Below, piece by piece: positions 1 through 11,712 of a DNA stretch of 64,000 bases. The stretch spans positions 39,751,558 to 39,815,557 of the forward strand of contig CM043946.1 in assembly GCA_014529385.2 (NCBI GenBank), in the 5' to 3' direction. The translations under genes were made by a program, and so were the position numbers. Source of the stretch: Adiantum capillus-veneris. Lineage: Eukaryota; Streptophyta; Polypodiopsida; Polypodiales; Pteridaceae. Each line of letters begins with the position of its first letter. The stretch's first letter is position 1. The notes beneath the pieces are model-generated. The model was not told where the DNA came from. It saw only the letters and a list, made by a program, of their open reading frames with translations, and did no database searches.

Positions 1-1700
1 CTTTGCCTCCGAATGCCATTGCTAGCACAAAAGCTTTCAAAAGCTTGGCTGCAATATTCGCCTCCATTGTCGGATCTAAGGCATTTAACCTTGGTACCTG
101 TTTCATTCTCCACAAAGGCTTTCCACCTTTGAAATATGGAAAATACATCGGATTTATTCTTCATGACATAAACCCATGTTTTTCTAGTCGCATCGTCTAT
201 GAATGTTACATAGTACAATGAGCCACCAAGTGATGGTGTACTTGCAGGACCCCAAACATCAGAATGAACCAACTCAAGTTTTTTATTTTTTCTTTCATTT
301 CCTAATTTTTGAAATTTTACCCTCTTTTGTTTACCATAAACACAATCTTCACAGAACTCTAAGTCCACTTCTTTCAAACCTGGTAGAAGCTTCTTTGTTT
401 GAAGGATTTGCATTCCTTTGGCACTCATATGCCCAAGTCGGTAGTGCCACACCGCACTGTCAACTTCTGTAGTTGCTGCACAAGCTGAAGGTTGCGTGCT
501 AACAGCACACAAGTAAAGTGTACCGACTTTTTCACCCTTGGCAACCACCAAAGATCCCTTTGAGATCTTCCACTGTTTGTTTCCGAATGCAATGTTGTGA
601 CCTTCATCGTCCAATTGTCCTGTAGAGATCAAATTTTTGCGAAGAGAAGGAACATGCCTAACATCTTTAAGCTTCCATTCATTTCCGTTAGCAGTTTTGA
701 TAGAAACTGTACCTTTGCCAACAATCTCACAAGCTTCATCATCTCCCAAGTATACATACCCAAAATTACCTTTGGTGTAGTCTTGGAAATGTTGTTTGTG
801 TGGTGTCGCATGGAATGAAGCCCCAGAATCTACTATCCAGGAATTAGACACATTGTCTAATGAGAGAATTAGAGCATCTTGCTCTACTTTACCTGCCACA
901 TTGGCCTCCGATGTTGGCTTGTTGTCTTGAGACTCTGTCTCCTTCTTCTTCTTGGACCAACAATCCTTCTTGACGTGGCCCTTCTTGCCGCAGTTCCAAC
1001 ATTCAAGAACTGACTTTGTGCGTGACTTGCTCCGCCTTGAGCGATCACGACCCTTTTGGTTTTTGAACCTCTCCTTAGGCCTTCCTCTTGTTTCCACTGA
1101 TAGTGCAGCACTTGATGATTCTCCTGTGCTTCTCCTTCGCATTTCCTCGCTTAGGAGAACACCCACAACATCATCAAACTTAAGAGTATTTGTTCCAGAG
1201 ATAGAATTACTTACAGCCATCACAAGGCTGTCCCAACTATCCGGTAGAGATGATAGTATAAGGAGAGCTCGCACTTCGTCATCGAAATTGATTTTCACTG
1301 ATCGAAGTTGACTTATGTTTGTGTTAAAGTCATTTAGGTGTTCTGCAACTGAACCATTCTCTGCCATCTTTAGATTGAACAAGCGCTTCATAAGAAATAC
1401 CTTATTGGATGCCGATGGTTTCTCGTAGAAGTCGTCAAGTGACTTCATCAAGTCCTCCGTGGTCTTCATCTCCGAAACATTGAAGGCCACCGTTGACGCC
1501 AAGCTTAACCGGATTGTTCCCAGTGCCTTTCGATCAAGGACAATCCATGCTTCATCTGCCATTGTTGCGGGCTTCTTCGCAAGACCGCCTAGTGGCAAAT
1601 AGAGGTCCTTCTGGTAGAGATAGTCTTCAATCTGCATCTTCCAATGTTGGTAGTTTTTGCCGTTGAACTTCTCAATCTTGAGCTTCCCTTCCTCCGCCAT
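1..1700 (-). CDS. Ty1/copia gag-protease-integrase polyprotein, 5' part, runs off the left edge
   Basis: One minus-strand frame is open from ATG 1700-1698 to the window edge (about 566 codons). The gag begins MAEEGKLKIEKFNGKNY and has the usual copia UBN2-like layout. A CCHC zinc knuckle (ECWNCGKKGHVKKDC) lies near 1015-965. The aspartic protease motif SWIVDSGASFH is near 840-805. The GAG-pre-integrase HHCC region has WHYRLGHMS near 455-425 and CEDCVYGK near 355-330. The integrase core reaches SDNGGEYCSQAF near 75-40. RT and RNase H lie outside the window. No stop or frameshift interrupts the visible part, so this copy looks recent. Cut and paste of the cDNA would use the PBS and LTR just upstream. 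Family assignment is firm; activity is inferred. Confidence 0.93.
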   Translation of the reverse strand, partial: MAEEGKLKIEKFNGKNYQHWKMQIEDYLYQKDLYLPLGGLAKKPATMADEAWIVLDRKALGTIRLSLASTVAFNVSEMKTTEDLMKSLDDFYEKPSASNKVFLMKRLFNLKMAENGSVAEHLNDFNTNISQLRSVKINFDDEVRALLILSSLPDSWDSLVMAVSNSISGTNTLKFDDVVGVLLSEEMRRRSTGESSSAALSVETRGRPKERFKNQKGRDRSRRSKSRTKSVLECWNCGKKGHVKKDCWSKKKKETESQDNKPTSEANVAGKVEQDALILSLDNVSNSWIVDSGASFHATPHKQHFQDYTKGNFGYVYLGDDEACEIVGKGTVSIKTANGNEWKLKDVRHVPSLRKNLISTGQLDDEGHNIAFGNKQWKISKGSLVVAKGEKVGTLYLCAVSTQPSACAATTEVDSAVWHYRLGHMSAKGMQILQTKKLLPGLKEVDLEFCEDCVYGKQKRVKFQKLGNERKNKKLELVHSDVWGPASTPSLGGSLYYVTFIDDATRKTWVYVMKNKSDVFSIFQRWKAFVENETGTKVKCLRSDNGGEYCSQAFESFCASNGIRRQ

Positions 1701-1759
1701 AACTCCCACTCACTTCAAGGAATCCTTTCCTTGAGATAATTTAGCTACGAGCAAACCTT

Positions 1760-1771
1760 GCTCTGATACCA
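1760..1771 (-). other. Primer-binding site of the copia element (initiator Met tRNA type)
   Basis: The minus strand reads TGGTATCAGAGC, complementary to the 3' end of plant initiator tRNA-Met. It lies two bases inside the LTR edge and 60 bases before the gag ATG, as expected for copia. Confidence 0.92.
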
Positions 1772-1773
1772 GT

Positions 1774-2500
1774 TGTTAGGAAATAAGGCGTATCTAAATA
1801 GATAATTGAGTAGATTAATTAATGGAGAGAGACAGATTTACATACACGAGATTATAGAGTAGAGAGAGAGAGAGAGAGAGTACACACGATATACGTGGTT
1901 CACCCAATGTGGGCTACGTCCACGGGAAAGCAACCACTCAATGGCTTTAGTACTTCAAAACAAGAAGTAATTTACAAAGGGATTATACCCTTAATGGAGC
2001 TCCCTCCTTGCTTCACTCTCACCACCTCACACTCACCTTGTTGCATCAACTTCACACTATAAAATGTGTGTAGAAATGGCCTCCTTTTATAGGCCAAAAG
2101 GGCTGCCCTCTCTTATGAGAGACAGCCATGTGTAGCCGCCCTTGTGCGAATAAGTCCAAATCGGACCCTCCAATCCGCCCATGTGTGGCCGCCCTTGAGA
2201 AGACAAGTCCGCTTTTGAATTCGGCCACCGGCCATTGAATTCGGCCACCGGCCACCGGCCATTGACTTCCGACCACCGGCCACCGGCCAACCGACCGGTT
2301 GTTTTCCGACAACTTTCCGGCCGCCGTCCGGCCGTAATATTCCGGCGAAAAAGAATATTCCGGCGAAAAAAAAGGTCTCGGGGGCCTCCGCCCCCGAGGC
2401 CTTTAAAGTTGCCCCTGATTCTTATCCATGAAAATTTTGGTTTACGGTGAGTGATTTTCCTTCACGCACGATGGCTTCTCCTCATAATGGGGGCCTTACA
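1774..2500 (-). mobile_element. 5' LTR of the copia element (727 bp)
   Basis: On the minus strand it begins TGTAAGGCCCCC and ends CCTAACA directly before the PBS. It has a short (GA)n run at 1860-1880. It also has a stretch of repeated CCACCGGCCA-like words at 2220-2300 and a GC-rich inverted repeat near 2375-2402. The base run aatgt just outside 2500 would be one half of the target duplication; the other half lies beyond the left edge. Confidence 0.85.
2083..2093 (-). promoter_or_regulatory. TATA box in the copia LTR
   Basis: The minus strand reads CCTATAAAAGG about 310 bases before the LTR 3' end. It is the best TATA match in the LTR and probably marks the U3/R boundary upstream of gag. 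Confidence 0.6.
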
Positions 2501-4589
2501 AATGTGCGTTTTTACCACAGAAAATTACAAGGGTAAATCAGGCTCCATACTTAACATGGGGTAGGGTGTCTCTCCATTGTTTCAGAACCACAGGAAGAGT
2601 CACTAGCCACCACGATGTGTGGGTCTTGGATTGCACTACATTGGGTTCTAGCCAAAGGCTCGGAACCCAATGTGGGTGGATAATGGGTTCATGTGCAATT
2701 TGAGGCACTCTCTAATTGCTCAAACTCTAGCACTCGTCCAAAGCGTAAATACATGTGATGTGCATATCCTAAAAGTGTTGACAAGTACCCTAAGAGGCCT
2801 CACCACTAGCTATTTCGATCGTTTTTACTTGATTTTTTAATATTTTAAAAGCTTTTTTTTTATGTGTGTGATGTGGTATGGGTCATGTGATAGCTTGAAA
2901 CGAGTATATTGATCGGATACATGTGGCATGCTTTACAACACACGATTCGGATATCGAAAACTCTAGTAACTCCCAAATAGTTAATTTTGACTTAGGCATG
3001 TAGGCACAAGAGGGAAAGTCTAAGGAAGCTAGTGAAGGGAAAATATGAAGCCTAGATCCCACATGCTTCCTTTTTCCCTCGAGAAGTGGGGCATATATAT
3101 AACATGAGACACACTATTCCTTCACTTCAAAGAAAACTATGGAGGACCCTACTTCCTATATATATAAATCAAGACTGAGATCAAGACGGAGGCTGTGGCC
3201 AATGTGGCTTTTTCTTTTTCTCGCCTAGGAACTAGTTGGAGTCGTTTTTGTTTTCTTCAATTCAAAAATCCTAGCCAATTACAAGGCGCTTCTGTTTCTT
3301 TTTTTAAAGTTGACATCAACAAGAACCTATATTTATAGAAAAACTGAAATACATTTGAAAAAACTAATTGAAATTACCATGCCTTAACACAGTTTTGCAA
3401 AAAACAGAAAATAGCCGATAGTTGAAATACAAATAAACAATGACAGAAACGCAACAAAACAGTGAACAGCAATGAAGCAGAGCAATAATTGACCAAAAGT
3501 AGCAGATTGTTTAATATCACCATATCGATGATTTTCACACATAGACAACACACGCCCACTTCCCAACCTTTCTAACATGTAAAAAAATGACATCAACACA
3601 GCATGCATGCTGCACTTCGAGCTTGATGCAGAGTGGGTCCTCAGCAACGACGCCAAAAATGTCAACTGCAGGGAGTTTGCCCAACGTTGTGTCCGAGCCA
3701 CATGGGCTAAAAGCAACCTATACACACAGACAAGCTCTACAACCATAGATGGTGTGTCAGTCATCTCATGCACTGCTACCGCTTCTTGCACGCACTAAGA
3801 GGAAGAAGCCTCCGCGTTGCTGACCGCCCTCCTCGCTACCGCCGTACTCCCATTGCTCAATCGCCTATGCCCTCTCTCTCTCTCTCTCATGCTCACAGAT
3901 AGACTAAAGAATAAGATAAGGCAAGAGCAAGCTTCATACATTCAAAATAATCCAAAAGACTACTTTTACAACTTTATCTATGGGTTGGGTCCATCCCTTT
4001 CACATATAGGCGTCCACAATCAGTCAATTGGCACTAAAAAAGTTTGGTGCACAATCTAGTGCGCCTCTCATCGGCAATCACTAGCCCTAGACTATACACC
4101 TACGGGACCGACAAGCCCGACCCATAACTAAATACAAATAATAATAAGGATGACACGTAAAGTTAACAATCATCACACGACTGACAATCCCCACTACAAC
4201 TGCTATATTGGCTCTTAGCACTAAGAGGTCGTACATGAGAGTCCCTAAGGCTGATGACAAAAGCGTAATCTCTACCATCATATATGTGGGAATCGCATCA
4301 ATGCCCTCTACAGTCACTACCTCTGCCAATCTATCTATGGTAGGTATCTCAAAGCTCATTGCATCGCCACCAAAACTAGTCACGTATGGATGCGTCAATC
4401 CTGACTCTAGGGTAGTCATCACTCCCTCATCATTCATAGGGACTGTATCGACATGTCCTGGCATCATCATATCAGACTCTAGCATGAGCATGTCATAGAA
4501 ATCCATATCCCTTATCTCCATGGTAGTAGGCATCTCTATCCTAAAAAGATCAAACTAATGTGTCTCGCTAGAGCATGTTTGCTCTAACT
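2501..4589. other. Non-coding stretch, no supported gene
   Basis: Small open frames here (for example 4087-4533 on the minus strand) show no domain I recognise. Short (TA)n and (CT)n runs occur near 3160-3170 and 3868-3890. The base composition and the neighbouring decayed copia suggest old repeat DNA. I see no promoter or RNA gene. Confidence 0.5.
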
Positions 4590-5205
4590 CTGCATCTATA
4601 GACATTTTGTGCACAACAATTTGGAGATCCACAAGCGAGATTCGTCTCGTCTCTTGTAGACAAGTTTTTGTAAGAACACAATCAAGCCTATGCTATCTCG
4701 TACCTTAGATACATGCATAGGGTAGACCAAACCACTTTGGGCTCCCCATGAAATCACTAGCAATCCACAATGCATTTGAAAAGACTGCTCTCTACACAAT
4801 ACCTGACATCCACTTTCTCTTAATTGTCTCACCAAGATCAAACTCAGTCTCGATTGAGGAATATATTGCACATGACAAAGTGTGTATGATGCACCATTGG
4901 GACAATGACAAACATACGTCTCTTGCACCCTCTATGTCACAAGCTGAGCCATCAACGAGTCGCACACAACCAAGTCTCCCGTGCAAGAAAAACCATTGAA
5001 TCACTCTAGATGTGGTGTGATGTGGAAAGAAGCGTCGCCATCTTGTAACCACTATGGAGAAAGTGTGTTATCCAATCATAGATTTGCAAGAGATATACTC
5101 AAGCCAAGTGTGACATCACCATCACTAGCATATACCACCACCACATCTACCTCTATAACATGTGTAAAAACTGCATCTGAATCTGGCATACATTTCCTCC
5201 AATGA
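4590..5205 (-). pseudogene. Decayed Ty1/copia fragment (protease to pre-integrase region)
   Basis: Read on the minus strand, pieces in different frames line up with the copia order. YASDGDVTLGLSIS lies near 5165-5110 and a broken SFHTTS-type protease block near 5035-5000. CVRLVDGSACDIEG lies near 4965-4920 (the G-N-G spacer region). VQYIPQSRLSLILVRQL lies near 4870-4820, matching the usual VRHVP..RxNLISVGQL segment, and VISWGAQSGLVYPM near 4760-4710. At least two frameshifts and several stops separate them. No LTR, PBS or RT is visible nearby, so this is an old, truncated copy. It belongs to a different copia lineage from the element at 1-2500. Confidence 0.7.
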
Positions 5206-5242
5206 CTCATGCGCCTAAAGCAACGTTGGTATAGCCAAATTA

Positions 5243-5916
5243 TGTGAGAGCTAGAAGTCGGCACAAACCGGGCTATGGGTGTCTATAGGTGCATACTCAA
5301 GTGCAAAAGCAGGCATGAAGGTTGAGGGAAGAAAAATGTATCCAGATGTGTATGTATTTGGTGGTTTCTTGGCCAATAAACTTTGTGTTGGGTCTAACGT
5401 AGATGGCTATTGGAGGTGTCCAAAGTGAAAAGATTGTGGTGCAAAAGAAGGTCTTCAAAGTGTTTCCTAGCCTAATCAAGATTGCTCATCAATCGGAGCT
5501 AAAATGGTTAAGACATGGCAATTTGAAGGGAAAGATGGTGTGCATATCCCTGTCGAGATGGACAAGTGTGACTATGGCTTGAAGTATATGGATTTGATAG
5601 GGCTGAACTACTAGCGTTATGGAGCATTTTGGTCTTTTCGTATATGCTATTCGGATGATCAAGTTATGAGGAGCAAAAGAAGTTTTGACTGGGCGAGTTT
5701 TGCACTGGCTTGACCACTTTGGAAAGCATTCCACCAAGGATTTTCTTAGGCTTTTCAAAGATCTAGAGCTAGGGTACAACATATGGAGTATACAAGAAGT
5801 TACGGTTTGTCAATCGGAGATCCGAGCACCAAGATATGGTTAGTCGAAGTCAGCAAACTACAGCGGTGGTAGACGAGCAAATGATTTTTCCCGATTTTGG
5901 AGCCCTTGGTTCAAGG
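5243..5916 (+). repeat. LTR copy of the gypsy family whose 3' LTR lies at 45257-45941
   Basis: The sequence from TGTGAGAGCTAGAAG to TTGGTTCAAGG matches 45257-45941 in the same orientation along its whole length, with many substitutions. At 45.2 kb the repeat directly follows the end of a gypsy pol, so it is read here as an LTR. After 5916 the two copies diverge. The LTR may continue to about 6175 at this locus, where a TATA-like GGGTTTATACGGG occurs. Confidence 0.65.
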
Positions 5917-6760
5917 TGAGTGAAACATCAAAATGTGGATGTGAAAAGTAGTTTTGGAGTAAAAAATGTGGGGTTTTACAAAGATTTTGCAGAGTGGACA
6001 CTAAGCAGGCAGATTGGAAGTTATTGGGATTCCAAGATGGCACGAAAATGAGATTTATTTGGGAACTTTAGAGAATTTTTTGAAGCCCCAAAGGGGTGGT
6101 TTAACATGGATGTGCCATGTGGCACGCTAATAATCCCATATGCTCAATGGGATATAGGGGATGAAGGGTTTATACGGGTCCCTCCCCCCTCCCGTTTGTG
6201 GCACTATGTGTGGTGGCCCTTGCAGGTGCATGGCGGCGCTTTGGTGGTGAAGTTGTGTGCACGTCTATAGGCAGTGCTATGATGATGCTCTTTGTCAGTT
6301 TGTGATCATTGGTGCTCTGTAGAGGGTAGTTTCGGGGCCAATAAGCTTCCCATTTTGGTTGGCAAGGGTGCCCCCCCCCCCACCCCACTAGAAAAGAGGA
6401 AGAAGGAAGCAAGCAAAAAACTTGCCCCCTCAAGTGGAAGTATCCATGTGTGAAGTACTCACCGATCTTGTAAAGTTGTCGATGCGGACCTAATGCAGAG
6501 CCGATAAGAAGACCGCTAAAACGTCGAGAAGCAGATCTTTGCAGCCAATCCACTCTAAATATGCCAATAAGTCGAGCCAAAATTTGGTGTTGAGAAGAAA
6601 CCACCACTGGAGGATATCTCTAGCCAATGCAGAGGAATGCCGGTGATTACTCGCTACCTGTGTGTATGTGCACACACTCTCCACTTATTGCTCTAGCTCT
6701 CGATACCACTACTGACTCAACGTGTTTCCCAAGTCTCTTTTGTTGCTTGATGCCTCAATT
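5917..6760. other. Possible LTR remainder plus non-coding DNA
   Basis: It contains a poly-C run at 6370-6381. On the minus strand a PBS-like word, TGGTATCGAGAGC, lies at 6708-6696, one extra base away from the initiator-Met type. This could mark an old minus-strand element whose LTR starts near 6713. No gag could be read beside it. No gene is supported. Confidence 0.3.
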
Positions 6761-6764
6761 CAGT

Positions 6765-6908
6765 GGCAATGTGTGTGTGTACACACTCTTTTAGAATTAA
6801 AAATTGGATCAATTTCAATTCTCTACTACAAACTCTTCCTACTTCTCTTTGCTCTCTAATGCACATCGCTGTGCATGTGTGCATGAAGCTAGTGTGTGTG
6901 CGCGCGCC

Positions 6909-6939
<31 letters not shown>

Positions 6940-7375
6940 AACACACTTTTACACACACTTCTTCAAGAAAGAAAATTGGCCCTTCTCTATCAAAACCTAC
7001 AGATCCCCTTCTCTATTGCATGCTCGATGCCTTCTCTGCTCACTGTCGAATTTCAGACCTTGAGTCTCTTGGTCAAGACTTATAGAAAGCATTCAATTGC
7101 TACTTTGTTAGAATGCCAACGCTGCCTATGAGCTCTCCTACACACACTTGCCTTGCTCGATTCTGTGTGAGTGTGTGTGTGCACACTCACCACCACATAG
7201 TTGCTCCAATTTACATTGTTTGACCGATTCCTTGTTCATGAGTGCTCTTGATTCCACTTGGAATGTGTGTGTGTCTGCATGTATGTACACAAGCACACAC
7301 ACAATCAATTTGCTTCTCGTTAAAAACAGCCACATCTCCTGTTCGATGCCCTGCTTCTTGATTCTAATTGAAAGT
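6765..7375. repeat. Cluster of (TG)n/(CA)n dyad-symmetric repeats
   Basis: Four places here have a TG run followed within a few bases by a CA run: about 6769-6787, 6915-6958, 7167-7190 and 7264-7303. Each can fold back on itself. GTGAGTGTG at 7167-7175 and CACACTCAC at 7181-7189 form perfect 9-base arms. Related text such as gatgccctgcttc recurs after the last unit and again at 22340-22510. Confidence 0.6.
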
Positions 7376-7389
7376 TTCACTTGCAAAGG

Positions 7390-8525
7390 GCTTTAATTTC
7401 CTCACTTTCGTTGCTTTTGATGTCGATTTTCCTCCCGTGTCAACCTGCAGATTTGCGGAGTGCATAGTTCTCCAAGGTTGATCGCGAAAGCATCAGGCTT
7501 CTAGCTATAGACGGATAAGAAATGGAGATGTAAACCTAGTGAAACGAGTGCAAATAGGGTCAATTTTAGGTTCATAAGAAGAAATAATGATGCTTAGAGA
7601 GCTAACGTGGAAGAAAACCATGACTGGGAACACAAATAAAGGCTAAACACAAATTGAAATGAGATATTAACACTTAATTGATGTTGGCAACCACTTCCCT
7701 TAAACCTCATTTAAAAATGTATGTTTTCGGATGCTTTGAGGTTGAGCTAGACTCAGCCTGCCAGTTAGGGCGAGTTTTGCTCCCAATGTTTTGTGAAACA
7801 GAGTGCGGATGCACGCTCCTAGCATCTACCTATAGTCTAGCCTATCAAAAGATGCAACCCTTTCTTTGTTTTGGAGTTTTTAGGTGCCACCACATCATTG
7901 AGAGGCTTAAGTCTTTGAAACCATGAGGACTTGCTTGCCTTAAATTTTTTATTTGATCTCTCTACCTGAAGAGTCACAAGTGGTGACTAGAACATGACCA
8001 TGTGTTGAACTAGCTTTGAAGCATAGTGTAAGATGAGAAGTTGAAGGATCTAATACATTTGCCATGTCTGTAGAAGTCTCCTCTTGACACAATGCATCTC
8101 AAATCCAACTTTGCACTTCACTTGTGCGCTCTTGACTTTGGCCCTTTGATGTGCATACAAATTGTTACACACATTCTACTACCTCTGCAATGTGTCAAAC
8201 TAAAGCCAATATCCAAGAATAAAAGCCAGATGACTCTGAACAAAGTTGTGTTGTTCTTGCTTGCAAGCAAAACCCTGCAATTAGCTAGTATTGATTTGAT
8301 CACCTTGTGGTAGTGATAAAGAGCAGAGGGGGATTTGCAAATAAAGGTGTCTCCTACAATGGCTCTTGAAATGTAAACATTTACATTCAAGAGAGCTCTA
8401 TTGAACTCCTTGCGAGATTAAGTTGTCACAACTTGCAAATGATCATGGCAAGGCTTGCTGTAGTCAAAGTGATTAGATCTCCTTCAACAGAAATGGAAAC
8501 GGGGTAGAGACTCTCCAACTAGCTA

Positions 8526-8526
<1 letters not shown>
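7390..8526. other. Non-coding stretch, nothing recognised
   Basis: The open frames at 7678-7926 and 8092-8313 are short and match no family I know. No RNA gene or terminal repeat was seen. Confidence 0.4.
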
Positions 8527-8565
<39 letters not shown>

Positions 8566-8602
8566 GTGCTTGAGTGTGTGTGAGAGAGAGAGAGAGAGAG
8601 AA
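8527..8602. repeat. Compound microsatellite (TG)n then (GA)n
   Basis: About 19 TG units at 8527-8564 are followed by a short unique spacer and about 11 GA units at 8581-8601. Confidence 0.95.
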
Positions 8603-8929
8603 TTTGGTTTACAACAAAAAAAAGTGTGTGAATTTGGAGGTCACGTGGCATGAAAACTCAAAGACGCTAGTGGCACGACAATGGCATAAAAGGTCATAGC
8701 TGGCTCACATATGACACATAAAATGAGACGCAAATGCGCATGTGGGAAGTGTGAAAGGCTAGTTGTGGCCTTTGCTTTGCCCATGAGTTAATCCAGATCT
8801 ACCAGCATGCACTTTATGGCAACTCATATCAGTTTTCTAAGTTGAACTTAGAGACGCACATGAAGGCTAAGAAAATTCACAGTACCTTGCTAACACTAGG
8901 TGAAGCCGTTCGTGAAACAAGGGCACGTC

Positions 8930-9396
8930 CATTAGGAAGAGGATGGGGTGTAGGAGGGCCTCTTTATTTTTCATGAGCTTATTATGTAGGTAATTAACAT
9001 TTTGACGAATAGTGTACACCATGTGTGCAAGAATGGTGGGTGTGTAGAAGATGTGTAAGAGTGGTCAAAGGATGCACTTTTCCCCCCAAAAAGGAGGTGG
9101 AAAATCTTAAGATTTTTTACCTTCCATAACTCCCACATATGATCTTCGATTTGAGCAGATATCATAGATCTGCAATCTACGCATCGAGCTCTTTCCATAA
9201 ATATGCCACATTATATGGTTTTACCCACTAGATTTTAAATTCCATTTTGGGGGGAAACTTTGAATTCACATAAACTAACCGTTTTGTCTGTTTGAATTCA
9301 AAAGCTATCTTTTGATTATTTTCTTAATACTAAAAGTCTAACTTCCTCAAATTGCCAAATAAAGAGGCCCTCTTACACCCCATTCTTTTCCTAATG
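8930..9396. mobile_element. MITE-like element with ~40-bp terminal inverted repeats
   Basis: The left end 8930-8969 starts CATTAGGAAGAGGATGGGG and is the reverse complement of 9357-9396 apart from about four mismatches. The element is 467 bp, AT-rich and non-coding. It also has an internal inverted pair: ccccccaaaa near 9083 and ttttgggggg near 9245. I could not settle a target duplication, so the superfamily is open. These are typical traits of a miniature inverted-repeat element. Confidence 0.75.
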
Positions 9397-11656
9397 CTCG
9401 GTTTTTCAGTTTAACCATCATCAAAAAATTTCCCATGGGTTCGGACAAAGAAGGCATCACAACTAGGTTGAAACAAGATTCAAAGAAACGAAAGAAAAAG
9501 GTGCAATTTCAGCAACCATGGTTGCTCATGTGCGCAAGGTATGAGTGCATGTGTGAATCCAAGGAGAGGAGGGTCACGAGTGGATGAGTGAATATGCCCT
9601 TTTTGTAGGACCCTCTTTTATACACTTAAAAAATTCCATTAGCCCTAGCTGAGTCATGCAAGCTCTCTCTGTGACGGTGCACCACTGCACCTACATCCTC
9701 TTCTGCTTGCCAGCTCTAGCCATCTCCACCTTAATGATGTATGTATGGAGAGTCCTTATACACTTGGCCTTGCTCAAAAAACCTTGCCAATAAATTTCTA
9801 CACAGGCAATATAGTCTTGTGGTTGCCAATGTTGCCCCTTCTAGGCATGACTTGCTTGCAAACGATGATGATGGCCTCGATAGCAACACTCATATTTGCA
9901 TTGTTGTCGTCGGTGTCCTTGTGAGCTTTGCTGAATGAAAAACTTCAAAAGTTGTCCAAACCCTCAATAAACGTTTCCTTAGCGTTGAAGACCAAGACTA
10001 TTAGATTTGGTAGGTTGCCAAGCGTAAACCCTTTCAAGAAATATTCTTCCTCTAGGAGTTCTTGTAACTGCGGCAAGTAGTTGGTCTATCCTCAACATGC
10101 GCGATGCCCATCTTTTGCAAGCACATATACTGCAATTGCTTCATGTATTTGCCATTCCCAATGTGATCGTGTCCTTCATAATGAAAGATGAGACACGCTT
10201 ATTCACCTTCTGCATGAAAAAATCATGGTTGATGATGGAGCCGCCCAACTTCTCCACATGAACAAAGCACCCTCTACTAGACCCATGCAACTTTGATACT
10301 AAAATTATGGAAGAACTTAATGAGTGTTAGAGAAAGACGAAGAGGCATATTTCAAGTGTACCATGCGGAGGGAAATGCAAGAGAAAGGGAGAGACAAGTC
10401 AAGTAGAAGATCAGGTTTTTCAACCATTATCTTCTGTAATTTGTCCATGCTTATGAAGCTGGTAGAAACACAATAAGTTTCGTATTCTAGCTAAGTACAT
10501 TGCATTTTGCTACAACCTTAAGATGCCCATTCACCTAGATGTTTTCTAATTATTAGTGAGAGAGCTAGTGTGTTGCTGCTGTTTGCTTCAACTTATAGGG
10601 TAAAGGGTCTGGTTGCGAGACGATCACCAGAAGAAGGATGGACCCCACCCACATTCAGAGGCAAATATTTGGAATATGCTTGGAATATTATTGATGTGTT
10701 AGCCTACAATTTACTAAAAAAAGTGCCACCACTGGGGGCTTCATCCTCTCTCCTCGTTTTGCATTAAAATTTTTTATCGGCCATCGTCAACAAATTTTGT
10801 GCAGATTTCTTCAATAGTCCTCGCATCTTATGGGCCTTCTAGAGTTGTACTCAAATAAAGAGTCAACAAGGAATGGCCAACACAAGTTAATCGTCTCTGT
10901 ATTGTCCCCTTTACCTGAGTTATCAATTCCATTTCCTGTCGAGAGAAGTGTTGAAAAGAGTTTCTTGAATTAAATAGTTTGTGCTTGTGAAAGGAGTGTT
11001 ACCTTTTTAAATATAAGGCCAAATTTTTAAGGTAGATACCATAACAAAACTTCTACATCCCCAAACTTTCGTAAGTTTGTAAATTTTATCACTTGTTTTT
11101 TTTCTTTCCCCTTTTTTCTCTTTTCTTTTCCCCTCGACCTGCATGCGCATGCCACTTTCCCCCTTCTTCAGTTTTATTTTTGGCCTTTCCCAAAGGGCCA
11201 AGGCCATAGTGATGTCTTCCTTTTTGTTCATTAGGGAAAAGGACAATTTTTTTATTGGTTGCTTGGAAGACCATACACCCATTATAAAGATTTATAAAGA
11301 TAGAGAATTGCAGACACTCATTACAAGGATGTTTTGGTTAAAGATATTTTTCTTATTGGTTTTTGGGACTAAACGCCACTCATTACGAAGACTAGTAAAT
11401 CTACTCACATCCCACAGATTAAGTCCCTAGAATTTTGGATTGAATTGTATTAGGGAGAATCACGGGAGATGTTGTTATGCCTTTTTTTTGGGGTCGGGAG
11501 GGGGGAGGGAAGAGGTAACTTGTGGAGGAGAGAGGTGTGCAAAGAAAGGCACTGGAAAAAGGGGAGATTTCTTTTGTGCCAGAGCAGCATCACAATCGTG
11601 TCTACTCTCTCTCTCTATTGCACGTGGATGGGGATTGTGTTGAAGCTGGATTGGAG

Positions 11657-11660
<4 letters not shown>
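9397..11660. other. Non-coding stretch; possible relic of a leucine-rich-repeat gene
   Basis: Read on the minus strand near 10140-9960, broken frames give text such as YMCLQKMGIAHVED, LPQLQELLEEEYF and LGNLPNLIVLVFNAKE. This resembles the LRR part of a plant NLR gene, with several frameshifts. The match is by eye and weak. Nothing else in this stretch is supported. Confidence 0.25.

Positions 11661-11709
<49 letters not shown>
11661..11709. repeat. (CT)n microsatellite
   Basis: About 24 CT units. It produces spurious Ser-Leu and Arg-Glu open frames on both strands. Confidence 0.97.

Positions 11710-11712
<3 letters not shown>

Noticed and set aside
3384-3798. Overlapping frames on both strands near 3.4-3.8 kb
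   Set aside because: No domain, no splice context, and the two strands are equally open; probably chance.
4087-4533. Minus-strand 148-codon frame next to the decayed copia
   Set aside because: Compositionally plausible, but it does not line up with the next copia domain. Frame and role cannot be supported.
9960-10140. LRR-like text suggesting an NLR pseudogene
   Set aside because: Needs several frameshifts and has no NB-ARC motif; kept only as a note in the region entry.
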